Shown one piece after another: positions 17,685 to 25,435 of a stretch of DNA of 64,000 nt. The first letter of the stretch is position 1. Each line of letters opens with the position of its first letter. This DNA comes from Anaerolinea thermolimosa (GTDB lineage Bacteria; Chloroflexota; Anaerolineae; Anaerolineales; Anaerolineaceae). The position numbers were made by a program, and so were the translations under genes. Location of the stretch: NCBI RefSeq assembly GCF_001050195.2, contig NZ_DF967965.1, positions 338,844 through 402,843 of the forward strand, given 5' to 3'. Under the pieces are notes generated by a model. The model was not told where the DNA came from and did no database searches. It saw nothing but the letters and a program-made list of their open reading frames with translations.

Positions 17685-19445
17685 ATGAACGAACGCCTGG
17701 ACGCCCACCTCTCTGCTATGGAAGACCTGCTCCGCGAGAGCGGCCTGCAGATTGTCGAGCGGCGGGCCATTTCCTACGGCGTGCAAATCGTGCTCACCGA
17801 TGGTCAGAGTAAGGTGCCACTCAATTTCTTTACCAGTGGACGTATCACCGCCCAGGGCAGGCCTTCGGATTTACAGGTCAAACTCGACGCCTGGGCTAAA
17901 CAGCAGGAAGCCACCTTTCGCGGCCAGGCGGCCGAGGAAGAGCGCAAGTCGCAGGCCAACATCCTGGTGGCGGCACCGGCCCACTTTCATAAGGTGCGCA
18001 GTTTGTTGGCCGACATGCCCGGTGTGAGCTTCGTCTCGCCGCGCGGCTCGGCCCTGCTCCATGCCGAGATCGAGCAGGAGCATCAGCACGTGGCGGTGAC
18101 GCTGTACCCCTCGGGTACGCTGGTGATCCAAGGGCTGGCTTCGCGCTTGCTCGATGAGATCACCCAAACCCTGAACGTGCATGTGGTCAAGCCCCTGGAC
18201 TGGGCACTGGTAGAAGGCGCACCGCCGACGGAAGATGAGCGCTATGCCGTCCTGGAAGACGGTGAGACTTCACCCGCCCTGGCGTGGCTGCAGATGCACT
18301 GCGACCCGCAGGTGCTGTGGTTCACCCGCCCGTCCCTTTTCTACACCTTGGTCGCGGCGGCGCAACTGCGCGAAGCCTGGCCGAGAGTAAATTATCCCCT
18401 GGCTGAGGCGCGGGTGCTGGTCTTGCCCTTTGCGCGGGCGCTGAGCGGCTTTTTGACCCAATTGGCCCTGCATCTAGGCTGGGTGGAGGGCGATGCGTTT
18501 ACAGTGCCCCCTGCGCTCGATACCCTGCGCGGCTGGTGGGAACGCCTGGCTTCTGCTTTGCCCGACCCACAGGTGCAGGATACGCTGGCGGCGGCCTGGC
18601 AGGCCCTGTGCGATGCTCTGCGCCCCGATTTTGTCCTTCAGCCTGCGCCGCCGCTTTGCCCCGAGGACGCTGAAGCGCAGATCGCCGCTGTGTTGAAGAC
18701 CATCACACACTTCTACCGCATCTGGGTGGCATCGCCAAATGTGCCCGCTGCCTCTCCCCCGGCCCCAACGGGTGAAGCCGATGACCACGCCGAAGCCTGG
18801 ATCGGTACAGACGAGGCTGGCAAGGGGGATGTCTTCGGCCCGCTGGTGGTGGCAGGGGTGGCAGTCACCGCCGAAACCCTGCCTCAATTGCAGGCGCTGG
18901 GGGTGCGCGACAGCAAGGCACTGGATGATGCCGCCATCCTGCGCCTGGCGGGGGCGATCAAGGCGCTTTGCCCGCACGAGGTGCTGGTTTTGGAGCCGCA
19001 GACCTATAACAAGCTCTACCCCCGGCACGGTAGAAACCTGAACCGTCTACTGGCCTGGGCACATGCGCAGACCATCGCTCGCCTGGCACAGCAAACCGGG
19101 ATCACCCATGCCCTGAGCGATCAGTTCAGCACGGCGCACGAGTTGGAAACCGCCGTGGCGCAGGAAGCCCCCGGGGTGCACCTGCGGCAGTTTCCGCAGG
19201 CCGAGCGTGACCCGGCCGTAGCGGCGGCGTCCATCCTGGCGCGGGCGGCTTTCCTGGAAGGTCTGCACGCCCTACAACAGCGCTTTAAGGGTGTTTCCAT
19301 CCCGCTCGGGGCGACCGATCCCCAGGTGCGCCAGGCCGTGCGCGATATCTACGAGCGGTGGGCCATGGACGGACTGCGCGCCGCGGCCAAGTGCCATTTC
19401 CGCACCGTGACCGAGGCGCTGGGGAATGTGCCCTTGCACTGTTAG
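17685..19445 (+). CDS. Ribonuclease HIII with long N-terminal TBP-like/HEPN-like extension
   Basis: 586 residues, nearly twice the usual RNase HIII length. Residues about 370-580 are RNase HII/HIII: IGTDEAGKGDVFGPLVVAG (the D-E-G-K of type III enzymes), VRDSKAL, and AERDPAVAAASILARAAF carrying further active-site Asp. This enzyme cleaves RNA in RNA-DNA hybrids. The N-terminus holds two TBP-like beta units (about 25-70, PLNFFTSGRITAQG; 105-165, VAVTLYPSGTLVIQG), whereas ordinary RNase HIII has one. A helical region (about 200-355, VLVLPFARALSGFLTQL) recalls the HEPN/Dmd-binding part of the RnlA toxin. The RnlA catalytic Arg/His pair is not obvious. Third gene of the 15.8-19.4 kb cassette. Confidence 0.8.
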   Translation: MNERLDAHLSAMEDLLRESGLQIVERRAISYGVQIVLTDGQSKVPLNFFTSGRITAQGRPSDLQVKLDAWAKQQEATFRGQAAEEERKSQANILVAAPAHFHKVRSLLADMPGVSFVSPRGSALLHAEIEQEHQHVAVTLYPSGTLVIQGLASRLLDEITQTLNVHVVKPLDWALVEGAPPTEDERYAVLEDGETSPALAWLQMHCDPQVLWFTRPSLFYTLVAAAQLREAWPRVNYPLAEARVLVLPFARALSGFLTQLALHLGWVEGDAFTVPPALDTLRGWWERLASALPDPQVQDTLAAAWQALCDALRPDFVLQPAPPLCPEDAEAQIAAVLKTITHFYRIWVASPNVPAASPPAPTGEADDHAEAWIGTDEAGKGDVFGPLVVAGVAVTAETLPQLQALGVRDSKALDDAAILRLAGAIKALCPHEVLVLEPQTYNKLYPRHGRNLNRLLAWAHAQTIARLAQQTGITHALSDQFSTAHELETAVAQEAPGVHLRQFPQAERDPAVAAASILARAAFLEGLHALQQRFKGVSIPLGATDPQVRQAVRDIYERWAMDGLRAAAKCHFRTVTEALGNVPLHC

Positions 19446-19446
19446 A

Positions 19447-19530
19447 TCAATCCACCAGTCCCAGACTCTGCTCCCGGGCAACTGCCTGGGTGCGTGTGCG
19501 CACGCCCAGTTTCAGGTAGAGATTGTTCAA
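19447..19530 (-). pseudogene. Remnant of a LuxR-type HTH regulator (C-terminal end only)
   Basis: On the minus strand about 26 codons read LNNLYLKLGVRTRTQAVARE followed by QSLGLVD and a stop. This is the last helix-turn-helix stretch of LuxR/NarL regulators. The frame upstream (beyond about 19525) no longer resembles the family, and no start codon or receiver domain is present. It is a decayed 3' end, marking a deletion or insertion boundary beside the RNase HIII cassette. Confidence 0.75.
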
Positions 19531-19673
19531 AGGGCGGTATTTTTCACCTTATTCCCCTTTCCGAAGCCGCCCGCAAGTATGGGCTAGACGAAGCCTGCTG
19601 GAGAGGAAAAAATACGGTAAAATAGTCAGCATTGACTGGCTTTTATTGTTTTTGAACGAAGGTAGCGAAAAGA

Positions 19674-20186
19674 ATGGCTATTCGAACGATTGTAACGGTT
19701 CCAGACGGTGTACTGCGGCGCAAGGCCAAAAAGGTCACCACTTTTGATAAGGAATTACACACCCTGATCGAAGATATGATTGAAACGATGCGTCAGGCTC
19801 CGGGGGTGGGGTTGGCCGCACCGCAAATTGGGGTTTTACAGCGGGTGATTGTGGTGGAATATGGGGATGAAGAGGACGAGGAAGCCCCCAAAAAACTTTT
19901 CGCTGTGGTTAACCCCGAAATCACCCATGCCTCAGAAGAAATGGTGGTGGGGAATGAAGGTTGTCTTTCCATCCCCCGGATCATGGGTGAGGTTGAGCGC
20001 CATGAAAAGATTGAAGTGCGGGGGCAAAATAAGTTTGGCAAGCCCGTGAAGTACAGGCTTTCGGGCTGGCTGGCACGCATTTTCCAGCATGAAATTGATC
20101 ATCTTGAGGGCGTGCTGTTTACCGATCGAGCAACAAAGCTCTGGCGAGTTGCTGAAGAAGAAGAGGAAGTGCCGGACACGGTTTAA
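19674..20186 (+). CDS. def: Peptide deformylase
   Basis: 170 residues, normal length. It removes the formyl group from the N-terminal Met of new proteins. All three metal/active-site motifs are present: GVGLAAPQIG (about 45-54), EGCLSIP (about 98-104, metal-binding Cys) and QHEIDHLEG (about 140-148, two His and the catalytic Glu). An acidic insertion (EYGDEEDEEAPKK) and an acidic tail are clade-specific additions. The stop is 15 bases before recF, suggesting joint transcription. Confidence 0.95.
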   Translation: MAIRTIVTVPDGVLRRKAKKVTTFDKELHTLIEDMIETMRQAPGVGLAAPQIGVLQRVIVVEYGDEEDEEAPKKLFAVVNPEITHASEEMVVGNEGCLSIPRIMGEVERHEKIEVRGQNKFGKPVKYRLSGWLARIFQHEIDHLEGVLFTDRATKLWRVAEEEEEVPDTV

Positions 20187-20201
20187 ATCCCGGCCCAGGC
20201 C

Positions 20202-21422
20202 ATGTACCTGACCCGCCTTTCGTTGACTAACTTTCGCGCGTTCACCCGCCTGGATATGGAAGTTCCCAGGCGGACGCTTTTGCTGGTTGGGGACAATGCT
20301 CAGGGCAAGACGAGTATCCTCGAAGCGGTGTATTACCTGGCCACGTTTACGTCCTTCCATGCTCAATCAGACAGACAACTGATCAACTTTCTGGCCGGTA
20401 GAGAAGCGCTGGCAGTGGGGCGGCTGGTCGCAGAATTTCAACGCGGCGAAGCCCGCCATCAGCTTGAGGTGCGTCTGATTCAAGAAACAAACGGGGCCGG
20501 GTCGCGTTTTCGCAAGGAAATTTTACTGGATGGGGTCAAACGCACCCCCAATGAGGCCACAGGGGCTTTTGAGGCGGTGATTTTCCTGCCGCAGATGACG
20601 CGCATTGTAGAGGGAAGCCCCGAAGAACGCCGCCGGTACCTCAACCTGGCGCTGGCGCAGGTGGTGCCCGGGTATGCGCAGGCGCTCAGTGAATATGCCC
20701 GTGCGCTGGAACAACGCAATGCACTGCTCAAACAACTCAATGAACGCGGGGGAGATGCCGATCAGCTGTTGTACTGGGATGCCATCCTGGCTGAGCGTGG
20801 AGCAGAATTGATCTTTCATCGGATTGCAGCCATTCAGGAGCTGGAGCGTCTTTCAGCGCGTATCCATGCAAGGTTGACGCATAACCTGGAAGTGCTTCAA
20901 CTGGTGTATCAGCCGGCGTATGATCCCCTGCCTCAACCGGAAGGACAATTCGCCTTGCCGCTGGTAACACCCATGAACCGCAGTGGCTTTACCCGCGAGC
21001 AGATTCGCCGGGGCTTCATGGAACGCCTGATGACCCTGCGGCAGGAAGAAATTGCGCGCGGGATGACCACCATTGGCCCCCACCGGGATGAGGTGCGTTT
21101 CTTGAGCAATCACATTGACCTGGGGAATTACGGCTCGCGCGGACAGGTGCGAACGGCACTGCTTTCTCTCAAGCTGGCCGAGGCGCAATGGATGCGAGAG
21201 CGTTCGGGGCACTGGCCGGTGATGCTCCTGGATGAGATTTTAGCCGAACTGGACGACCGCCGGCGTGTTGATTTACTGGAATACCTGGGAGAATGTGAAC
21301 AAACCCTGCTTACCACAACCGACCTGAAACTTTTCTCAGAAGATTTCTTGCGAAAGAGTGTTCTCTGGCAGGTGGAGCAGGGGGTTATTTCGAAAATTCA
21401 ACCCGCCTGTACTGAGGGGTAG
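20202..21422 (+). CDS. recF: DNA replication and repair protein RecF
   Basis: 406 residues. It is an SMC-like ATPase that loads RecA at gapped DNA together with RecO and RecR. Walker A GDNAQGKTSILEA near residue 30 and IFLPQMTRIVEGSPEERRRYLN in the family-specific arm are visible. So are TIGPHRDEV near 292, SRGQVRTALLSLKLAEA (signature region) and MLLDEILAELDDRRR (Walker B and D-loop). The usual dnaA/dnaN neighbourhood is absent; here it sits between def and the convergent rsmG. Confidence 0.95.
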   Translation: MYLTRLSLTNFRAFTRLDMEVPRRTLLLVGDNAQGKTSILEAVYYLATFTSFHAQSDRQLINFLAGREALAVGRLVAEFQRGEARHQLEVRLIQETNGAGSRFRKEILLDGVKRTPNEATGAFEAVIFLPQMTRIVEGSPEERRRYLNLALAQVVPGYAQALSEYARALEQRNALLKQLNERGGDADQLLYWDAILAERGAELIFHRIAAIQELERLSARIHARLTHNLEVLQLVYQPAYDPLPQPEGQFALPLVTPMNRSGFTREQIRRGFMERLMTLRQEEIARGMTTIGPHRDEVRFLSNHIDLGNYGSRGQVRTALLSLKLAEAQWMRERSGHWPVMLLDEILAELDDRRRVDLLEYLGECEQTLLTTTDLKLFSEDFLRKSVLWQVEQGVISKIQPACTEG

Positions 21423-21439
21423 GCCTTTCTGACAGAAAA

Positions 21440-22153
21440 CTAACGCAGTGGATTCCGAGCTGGCACACCCACCCGGCGGGGGTAATTTTGCGGGGTGGCC
21501 GCGATTTTGTCAATGATAATCAGGAAGCGCTCTTCTGCCACCCCCGGCAGGGTGACGGGGACAAGCTGACGGAGCCGTCCACCGAGAAGGCGAATGGCGT
21601 TTTCACTGGCATGGGCCTCAGCCGGAGCGCTTTCGCCTTTCTGGGCCAGGGCAGCGCCGCCCACCCGCACCAGGGGGAGGAGATATTCAGCCAGCACATT
21701 CATCTGGGCCACCGCGCGCGCTACGGCCCACTCAAAATGTTCTCGATATACCCGGTTTTGCCCCAGCTCTTCCGCACGGGCCTGGATCACCTCAACATTT
21801 TCAAGACCCAGGGTTTCTACAATGTGGCGGCAAAATTCTACTTTCTTGCCGATCGAGTCGACCAGGGTAAGGCGCATGGTGGGGTAAAGGATTTTTAGGG
21901 GAATGCCCGGAAAACCTGCGCCTGTGCCGATGTCGATCAGGCTTTCGGGAGGGCGGTCTCGCCAGGCCAGCGAACAGGTGAATGAATCCAGAAAGTGTTT
22001 GATACGAATACCGGCTACATCGCGGATAGCGGTCAGATTCATACGGGTGTTCCATTCGAGGAGCTCTTCTTCATAGCGCTTTAAAAGAGCCACCTGCCGT
22101 GGAGTGAGGCGGATCTGGAGCAAAGATTGGGCTTCCTGCAGGAGTTTTTCCAT
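21440..22153 (-). CDS. rsmG: 16S rRNA (guanine527-N7)-methyltransferase RsmG
   Basis: 237 residues. It methylates G527 of 16S rRNA using SAM. Recognisable by LLKRYEEELLEWNTRMNLTAIRD, KHFLDSF, the SAM-binding DIGTGAGFPGIPLKILYP, a second Rossmann strand LTLVDSIGKKVEFC and the ARAVAQMNVLAEYLLPLV region. It is convergent with recF (17-base gap) and divergent from the ABC-exporter leader region, whose promoter begins 43 bases from the rsmG start. Confidence 0.94.
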   Translation of the reverse strand: MEKLLQEAQSLLQIRLTPRQVALLKRYEEELLEWNTRMNLTAIRDVAGIRIKHFLDSFTCSLAWRDRPPESLIDIGTGAGFPGIPLKILYPTMRLTLVDSIGKKVEFCRHIVETLGLENVEVIQARAEELGQNRVYREHFEWAVARAVAQMNVLAEYLLPLVRVGGAALAQKGESAPAEAHASENAIRLLGGRLRQLVPVTLPGVAEERFLIIIDKIAATPQNYPRRVGVPARNPLR

Positions 22154-22195
22154 GTTGAGGCGATTATACCCGGAAGATTAAAAAAGCTTAATCCC

Positions 22196-22224
22196 TTGAC
22201 AACTCACCCATTGATTGATAGACT
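22196..22224 (+). promoter_or_regulatory. Promoter of the attenuated ABC/GNAT operon
   Basis: TTGACA at 22196-22201 and TAGACT at 22219-22224 are separated by exactly 17 bases. Transcription would start near 22231, about 25 bases before the leader-peptide ATG. Confidence 0.7.
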
Positions 22225-22255
22225 GAAGCTTAATCTTATGAAAGGAGAAAGGCGC

Positions 22256-22360
22256 ATGAACAGGTATGCTTCCATCTGCATCGCAGTAATTATGCCGGAT
22301 CGCACCGACCTCGGTGGCGCTGTGTTGATTCCTTGTCGTAGTGCGCCTGCTCCCAGATAG
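22256..22360 (+). CDS. 34-residue leader peptide
   Basis: A short frame starts with MNRYASICIAVIMPD and ends in IPCRSAPAPR, a basic Pro/Ala-rich tail. The ATG at 22256 is preceded by a purine-rich AAAGGAGAAAGG site. It follows a good promoter by about 25 bases, ends 20 bases before the first of two strong terminators, and precedes an exporter operon. This is the classic layout of ribosome-mediated attenuation. No run of one amino acid is present, so the trigger may be a translation inhibitor rather than amino-acid starvation; that is inference. Confidence 0.6.
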   Translation: MNRYASICIAVIMPDRTDLGGAVLIPCRSAPAPR

Positions 22361-22380
22361 AACGAACGGAACGAACTGAG

Positions 22381-22476
22381 AGGCCACGGGTGCACCGACA
22401 GAACCCCCGTGGCCTTTTTCTTTGCCCTGGAATGATCAGGCCACGAGCATTCAAAAACCGTGGCCTGTTTTTTTTT
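22381..22476 (+). promoter_or_regulatory. Tandem attenuator: two terminators sharing one stem sequence
   Basis: Arm 1 (GGCCACGGG, 22382-22390) pairs with arm 2 (CCCCGTGGCC, 22405-22414), followed by TTTTTCTTT. Arm 3 (GGCCACG, 22439-22445) pairs with arm 4 (CGTGGCC, 22459-22465), followed by G and nine T. All four arms carry the same complementary heptamer, so arm 2 can pair with arm 3, destroying both terminators, and arm 1 can pair with arm 4. The ABC gene's GGAGGAG site starts immediately after the last T-run. Confidence 0.8.
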
Positions 22477-22486
22477 GGAGGAGAAG

Positions 22487-23356
22487 ATGGACGCTGTGAT
22501 CGTAAACGACCTGTATAAGCAATTCGGAAAACGTGGTGAAACCCTGGTGAGTCGCCTCTGGAAGCGGGCTTCATCCAACGGGAAGAACGGGAATGGATCG
22601 GCTCAGGGGAATGGGGCTCGTCCGGTGGTGATCGCGGTAGACCATGTGTCTTTTTCGGTGCAAAAAGGGGAGATCTTCGGCGTGCTTGGCCCGAATGGGG
22701 GCGGCAAATCGACGCTCATCCGGCTGATCTCGACCCTGATGCTTCCGGATGCAGGTCACATCACTGTGCTGGGATACGATGTGGTGCGCCAGCCGATGAA
22801 GGTGCAGGAGCGGATCAACCGGGTTTCGGTTGAGGCCAGCTTTTTCAAGAAGCTTTCGCCGATGGAAAACCTGCTCTACGGTGCGCGGCTGTACGGTTTG
22901 AATGCAGGTGATGCGCGCCGCCAGGTGGTGGAGATCCTCACCCGGCTGGGCCTGGAGAAACGCTCCATCTATAGCCCTATGGAAGAAATGTCGCGAGGAA
23001 TGCAACAAAAAGTGGCCATTGCCCGCGCGCTGCTTTCACGGCCTGAGCTTCTTCTGCTGGATGAACCCACCACAGGCCTGGATCCGCGTTCAAAACGTGA
23101 GGTTCAGGCGGTGGTGCGTGAGATGCGTGAGCAGTATGGCACCACCATTATCCTGACCACCCACGATATGAACGAGGCGGACACCCTCTGTGATCGGATC
23201 GCCATCATGAACAGCGGCAAGATCATCGCCCTTGACACGCCTGCGGGGCTTAAGGCTATGGTCAGTCCGCAAGACGGCAGGCCACCAACGCTGGAAGATG
23301 TTTTTCTGGAATTGACCGGCGAAAAGCTGGTCAAGCCGGAGGAAGAAGAACCATGA
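22487..23356 (+). CDS. ABC-2 type exporter ATP-binding protein
   Basis: 289 residues from the ATG at 22487, right after GGAGGAG; the 22460 start would lie inside the terminator. A DrrA/NodI-like ATPase: Walker A GPNGGGKSTLIRL (unusual GGG in place of SGK), EASFFKKLSPMENLLYGARLYGL, signature SRGMQQKVAIARAL, Walker B LLLLDEPTTGLDPRSK and H-loop LTTHDMNEAD. An Asn/Gly/Ser-rich insertion near residues 25-50 is unusual. It pairs with the ABC-2 permease three genes downstream. The stop overlaps the next start by four bases. Expression is probably attenuated by the leader. Confidence 0.88.
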   Translation: MDAVIVNDLYKQFGKRGETLVSRLWKRASSNGKNGNGSAQGNGARPVVIAVDHVSFSVQKGEIFGVLGPNGGGKSTLIRLISTLMLPDAGHITVLGYDVVRQPMKVQERINRVSVEASFFKKLSPMENLLYGARLYGLNAGDARRQVVEILTRLGLEKRSIYSPMEEMSRGMQQKVAIARALLSRPELLLLDEPTTGLDPRSKREVQAVVREMREQYGTTIILTTHDMNEADTLCDRIAIMNSGKIIALDTPAGLKAMVSPQDGRPPTLEDVFLELTGEKLVKPEEEEP

Positions 23357-23940
23357 ACAACCATTTCATCTTTGAAAGCCGGGAGCTCCGGCTGACTCCT
23401 CTCAATATCGAACAGGATGCGCCGGTGCTGGCTCAATGGAGCCGTGATCTGGAGATCGCTCGCCGCCTGCGCAGTGACCCGTTCGTTCAACCTCTGAGCG
23501 TGAGTGAAGCGCGCCGGGTGTTTGAGGCCTGGTTGAAAGAGGTGGAGGCATCGAACCGAAACACGCTTTTTGCCCTGCGCCCGCAGGAAGATGAACGCCT
23601 GGTTGGCTTTCTGCGTATCACTGGTATTCTCTGGCTGCATGGAACGGCGAACTTTGAGTTGCTTCTGGGCAGTGAAGAAGATCGAATGCGCTATGCCGAT
23701 GAGGCGCTGGTGCTTGGGCTAAATTATGCTTTTGGGGAACTGCATCTGTTTCGAGTTTCAGTGCAGGTGCCAGAATACGATGCGGCTGGCCGGGCGTTGT
23801 ACGATCGGGCGCGTTTCACTCTGGAGGTGCGTCAGCGGCAGGCTGTGTTCCATGAAGGGCGCACCTGGGACCGTCTTCAGTTTGGAATGTTACGCCCGGA
23901 GTGGGAGGCTTTTTATCAACGTGAGGGGGTGGCCCTATGA
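23353..23940 (+). CDS. GNAT N-acetyltransferase, RimJ/RimL-like (first of a pair)
   Basis: 195 residues, starting in an ATGA overlap with the ABC ATPase. Acetyltransferase_3 (RimJ/RimL) architecture is visible from RELRLTPLNIEQDAPVLAQWSRD at the N-terminus, RLVGFLRITGI, a degraded acetyl-CoA loop (YADEALVLGLNYAFGELHLFRVSVQV) and AAGRALYDRARFTLEVRQRQAVF. The usual RGKG-type acetyl-CoA loop is replaced by MRYADE, so activity may be altered. Genes of this class acetylate proteins, drugs or small metabolites; the target here is unknown. Confidence 0.75.
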   Translation: MNNHFIFESRELRLTPLNIEQDAPVLAQWSRDLEIARRLRSDPFVQPLSVSEARRVFEAWLKEVEASNRNTLFALRPQEDERLVGFLRITGILWLHGTANFELLLGSEEDRMRYADEALVLGLNYAFGELHLFRVSVQVPEYDAAGRALYDRARFTLEVRQRQAVFHEGRTWDRLQFGMLRPEWEAFYQREGVAL

Positions 23941-24509
23941 CCACCCCCACGTTAGAGGGGAAGCGGGTGCGCCTCGGGCGCATGGAGGGAGAGAAGGACC
24001 TGGAATCCTGGGCTGGCTGGTTTAGAAACGTGGAATTCCAGCATTTGCTGGATGTTGAACCACCCCACCTCTGGTCTGCCGGGCAGATTCAAACCTGGTT
24101 GGAAAGGAAAGACGACAGGTCTGTACTTTTTGGGATCCGCACTCTGGAAGATGATGCGCTGATTGGTTTTGTTACCCTGGAAGCCCCGGATTGGACGGCA
24201 CGAACCGCCTGGACATCCATTGGGATTGGCGTGGAGGCGCGGTGGGGGCAGGGGCTGGGGAGGGAAGCCATGAGCCTTCTCCTCGGATATGCCTTTGAAA
24301 CCCTTCATCTAAACCGGGTCTCGCTGACGGTTTTTGAGTACAACCAGCGCGCCATTCGATGCTATCTCCGGTGTGGTTTCCTGGAAGAAGGCCGGGCAAG
24401 GCTGGCTGTTCAACGCTTTGGAAGGCGATGGGATCTCGTATATATGGGTTTTCTATATGAAGACTGGTTGTGCCTGAAGAAGAGGGAAGAGCCGGTTATC
24501 CTTTCTTAA
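23937..24509 (+). CDS. GNAT N-acetyltransferase, RimJ/RimL-like (second of a pair)
   Basis: 190 residues, beginning in an ATGA overlap with the first GNAT. It keeps a better acetyl-CoA loop (ARWGQGLGREAMSLLLGYAFETLHLNRVSLTVFEYNQRAIRCYLRCGF) than its partner, and the common N-terminal LEGKRVRLGRMEGEKDLESWAGW. The two proteins look like an ancient tandem duplication and could form a heterodimer. Placement between the ATPase and permease of one exporter suggests the acetylation concerns the exported compound; this is inference. Confidence 0.78.
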   Translation: MTTPTLEGKRVRLGRMEGEKDLESWAGWFRNVEFQHLLDVEPPHLWSAGQIQTWLERKDDRSVLFGIRTLEDDALIGFVTLEAPDWTARTAWTSIGIGVEARWGQGLGREAMSLLLGYAFETLHLNRVSLTVFEYNQRAIRCYLRCGFLEEGRARLAVQRFGRRWDLVYMGFLYEDWLCLKKREEPVILS

Positions 24510-24526
24510 GTCAAAAAGGATCTTCT

Positions 24527-25366
24527 ATGACTGCATTAACCTTACAATTGCGTGCTTCCTTTGCTTTTGTGGAGCGCAATTTCAACCTGATTAAACGTTA
24601 CTGGGCCTGGGAAATGGTCTGGCTGATTTATTCGACTGCCGAAAGTCTCTCGGTGAGCTTCATTGGTCTGGGAATGGGAGCAATTAGCGGCAATGGAGCG
24701 GCGGCCCCGCAGGTTAACACGGGGTATCTGGTATTGTATTTACTCATCGGCACGCTGGTATGGCGCTTTCTTTCGATGATCTTTTACTGGATTACTGACT
24801 TGATTAACATTGAACGGTGGGAAGGCACCATCGAATATACGCTGATGGCCCCTGTGCGCCGCCTGACTCACATGGCCGGGCAGACTGTCTTTGCAGTGGT
24901 GTATAGCCTGTTTTTCACCGGGATCATCCTCACGGTGACCACGCTGGTCTTCAAGATTGATCTGAGCCGGGCAAATATTCCTGGTGGTGTGGCGATGATT
25001 TTGTCGGGGAGTATTTCCTTCATCGGCATTGGCATCATGGCTTCATCGCTACCCCTGCTCTTTCCTGAGCGAGGGGCGCAGATGACCAACGTCTTTATCG
25101 CCCTCTTAATGCTGGTTTCGGGAGTGTATTATCCGGTGAGTGTGTTGCCAGGGTTTTTACGCCAGCTGGCTGTGTACAGCCCGGCCACCTATGTGCTGGA
25201 AGGGGTGCGACTGGCCATGCTGGAGAATGTGCCCACCCATGAGTTGTGGGGCTTCATGCGCCCGGTATTATTAATCGGGGTGTTCCTGGTGCCTGCGGGC
25301 CTGTGGGTGTTTGCTCAGGCTGAACGCTACGCCAAACGCACCGGAAAACTGCACCGAAATGGGTGA
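24527..25366 (+). CDS. ABC-2 type exporter permease
   Basis: 279 residues from the ATG at 24527, preceded by AAAAGGA; the frame opens earlier inside the GNAT gene. Six hydrophobic helices and the ABC-2 family patterns (RWEGTIEYTLMAPVRRLTHMAGQ, FPERGAQMTNVFIALLMLVSGVYYPVSVLPGFLRQLAVYSPATYVLEGVR) are clear. It is the membrane half of the exporter whose ATPase is encoded at 22487-23356. Last gene of the attenuated operon; 69 bases separate it from the convergent Crp-like regulator. Confidence 0.87.
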   Translation: MTALTLQLRASFAFVERNFNLIKRYWAWEMVWLIYSTAESLSVSFIGLGMGAISGNGAAAPQVNTGYLVLYLLIGTLVWRFLSMIFYWITDLINIERWEGTIEYTLMAPVRRLTHMAGQTVFAVVYSLFFTGIILTVTTLVFKIDLSRANIPGGVAMILSGSISFIGIGIMASSLPLLFPERGAQMTNVFIALLMLVSGVYYPVSVLPGFLRQLAVYSPATYVLEGVRLAMLENVPTHELWGFMRPVLLIGVFLVPAGLWVFAQAERYAKRTGKLHRNG

Positions 25367-25435
25367 ACAGCCATAAAAGTGCTTTCAAAGAACGCCGAAC
25401 TTGGCGTGTGAGAGAGAACGATGGGGGTTAGGCCC

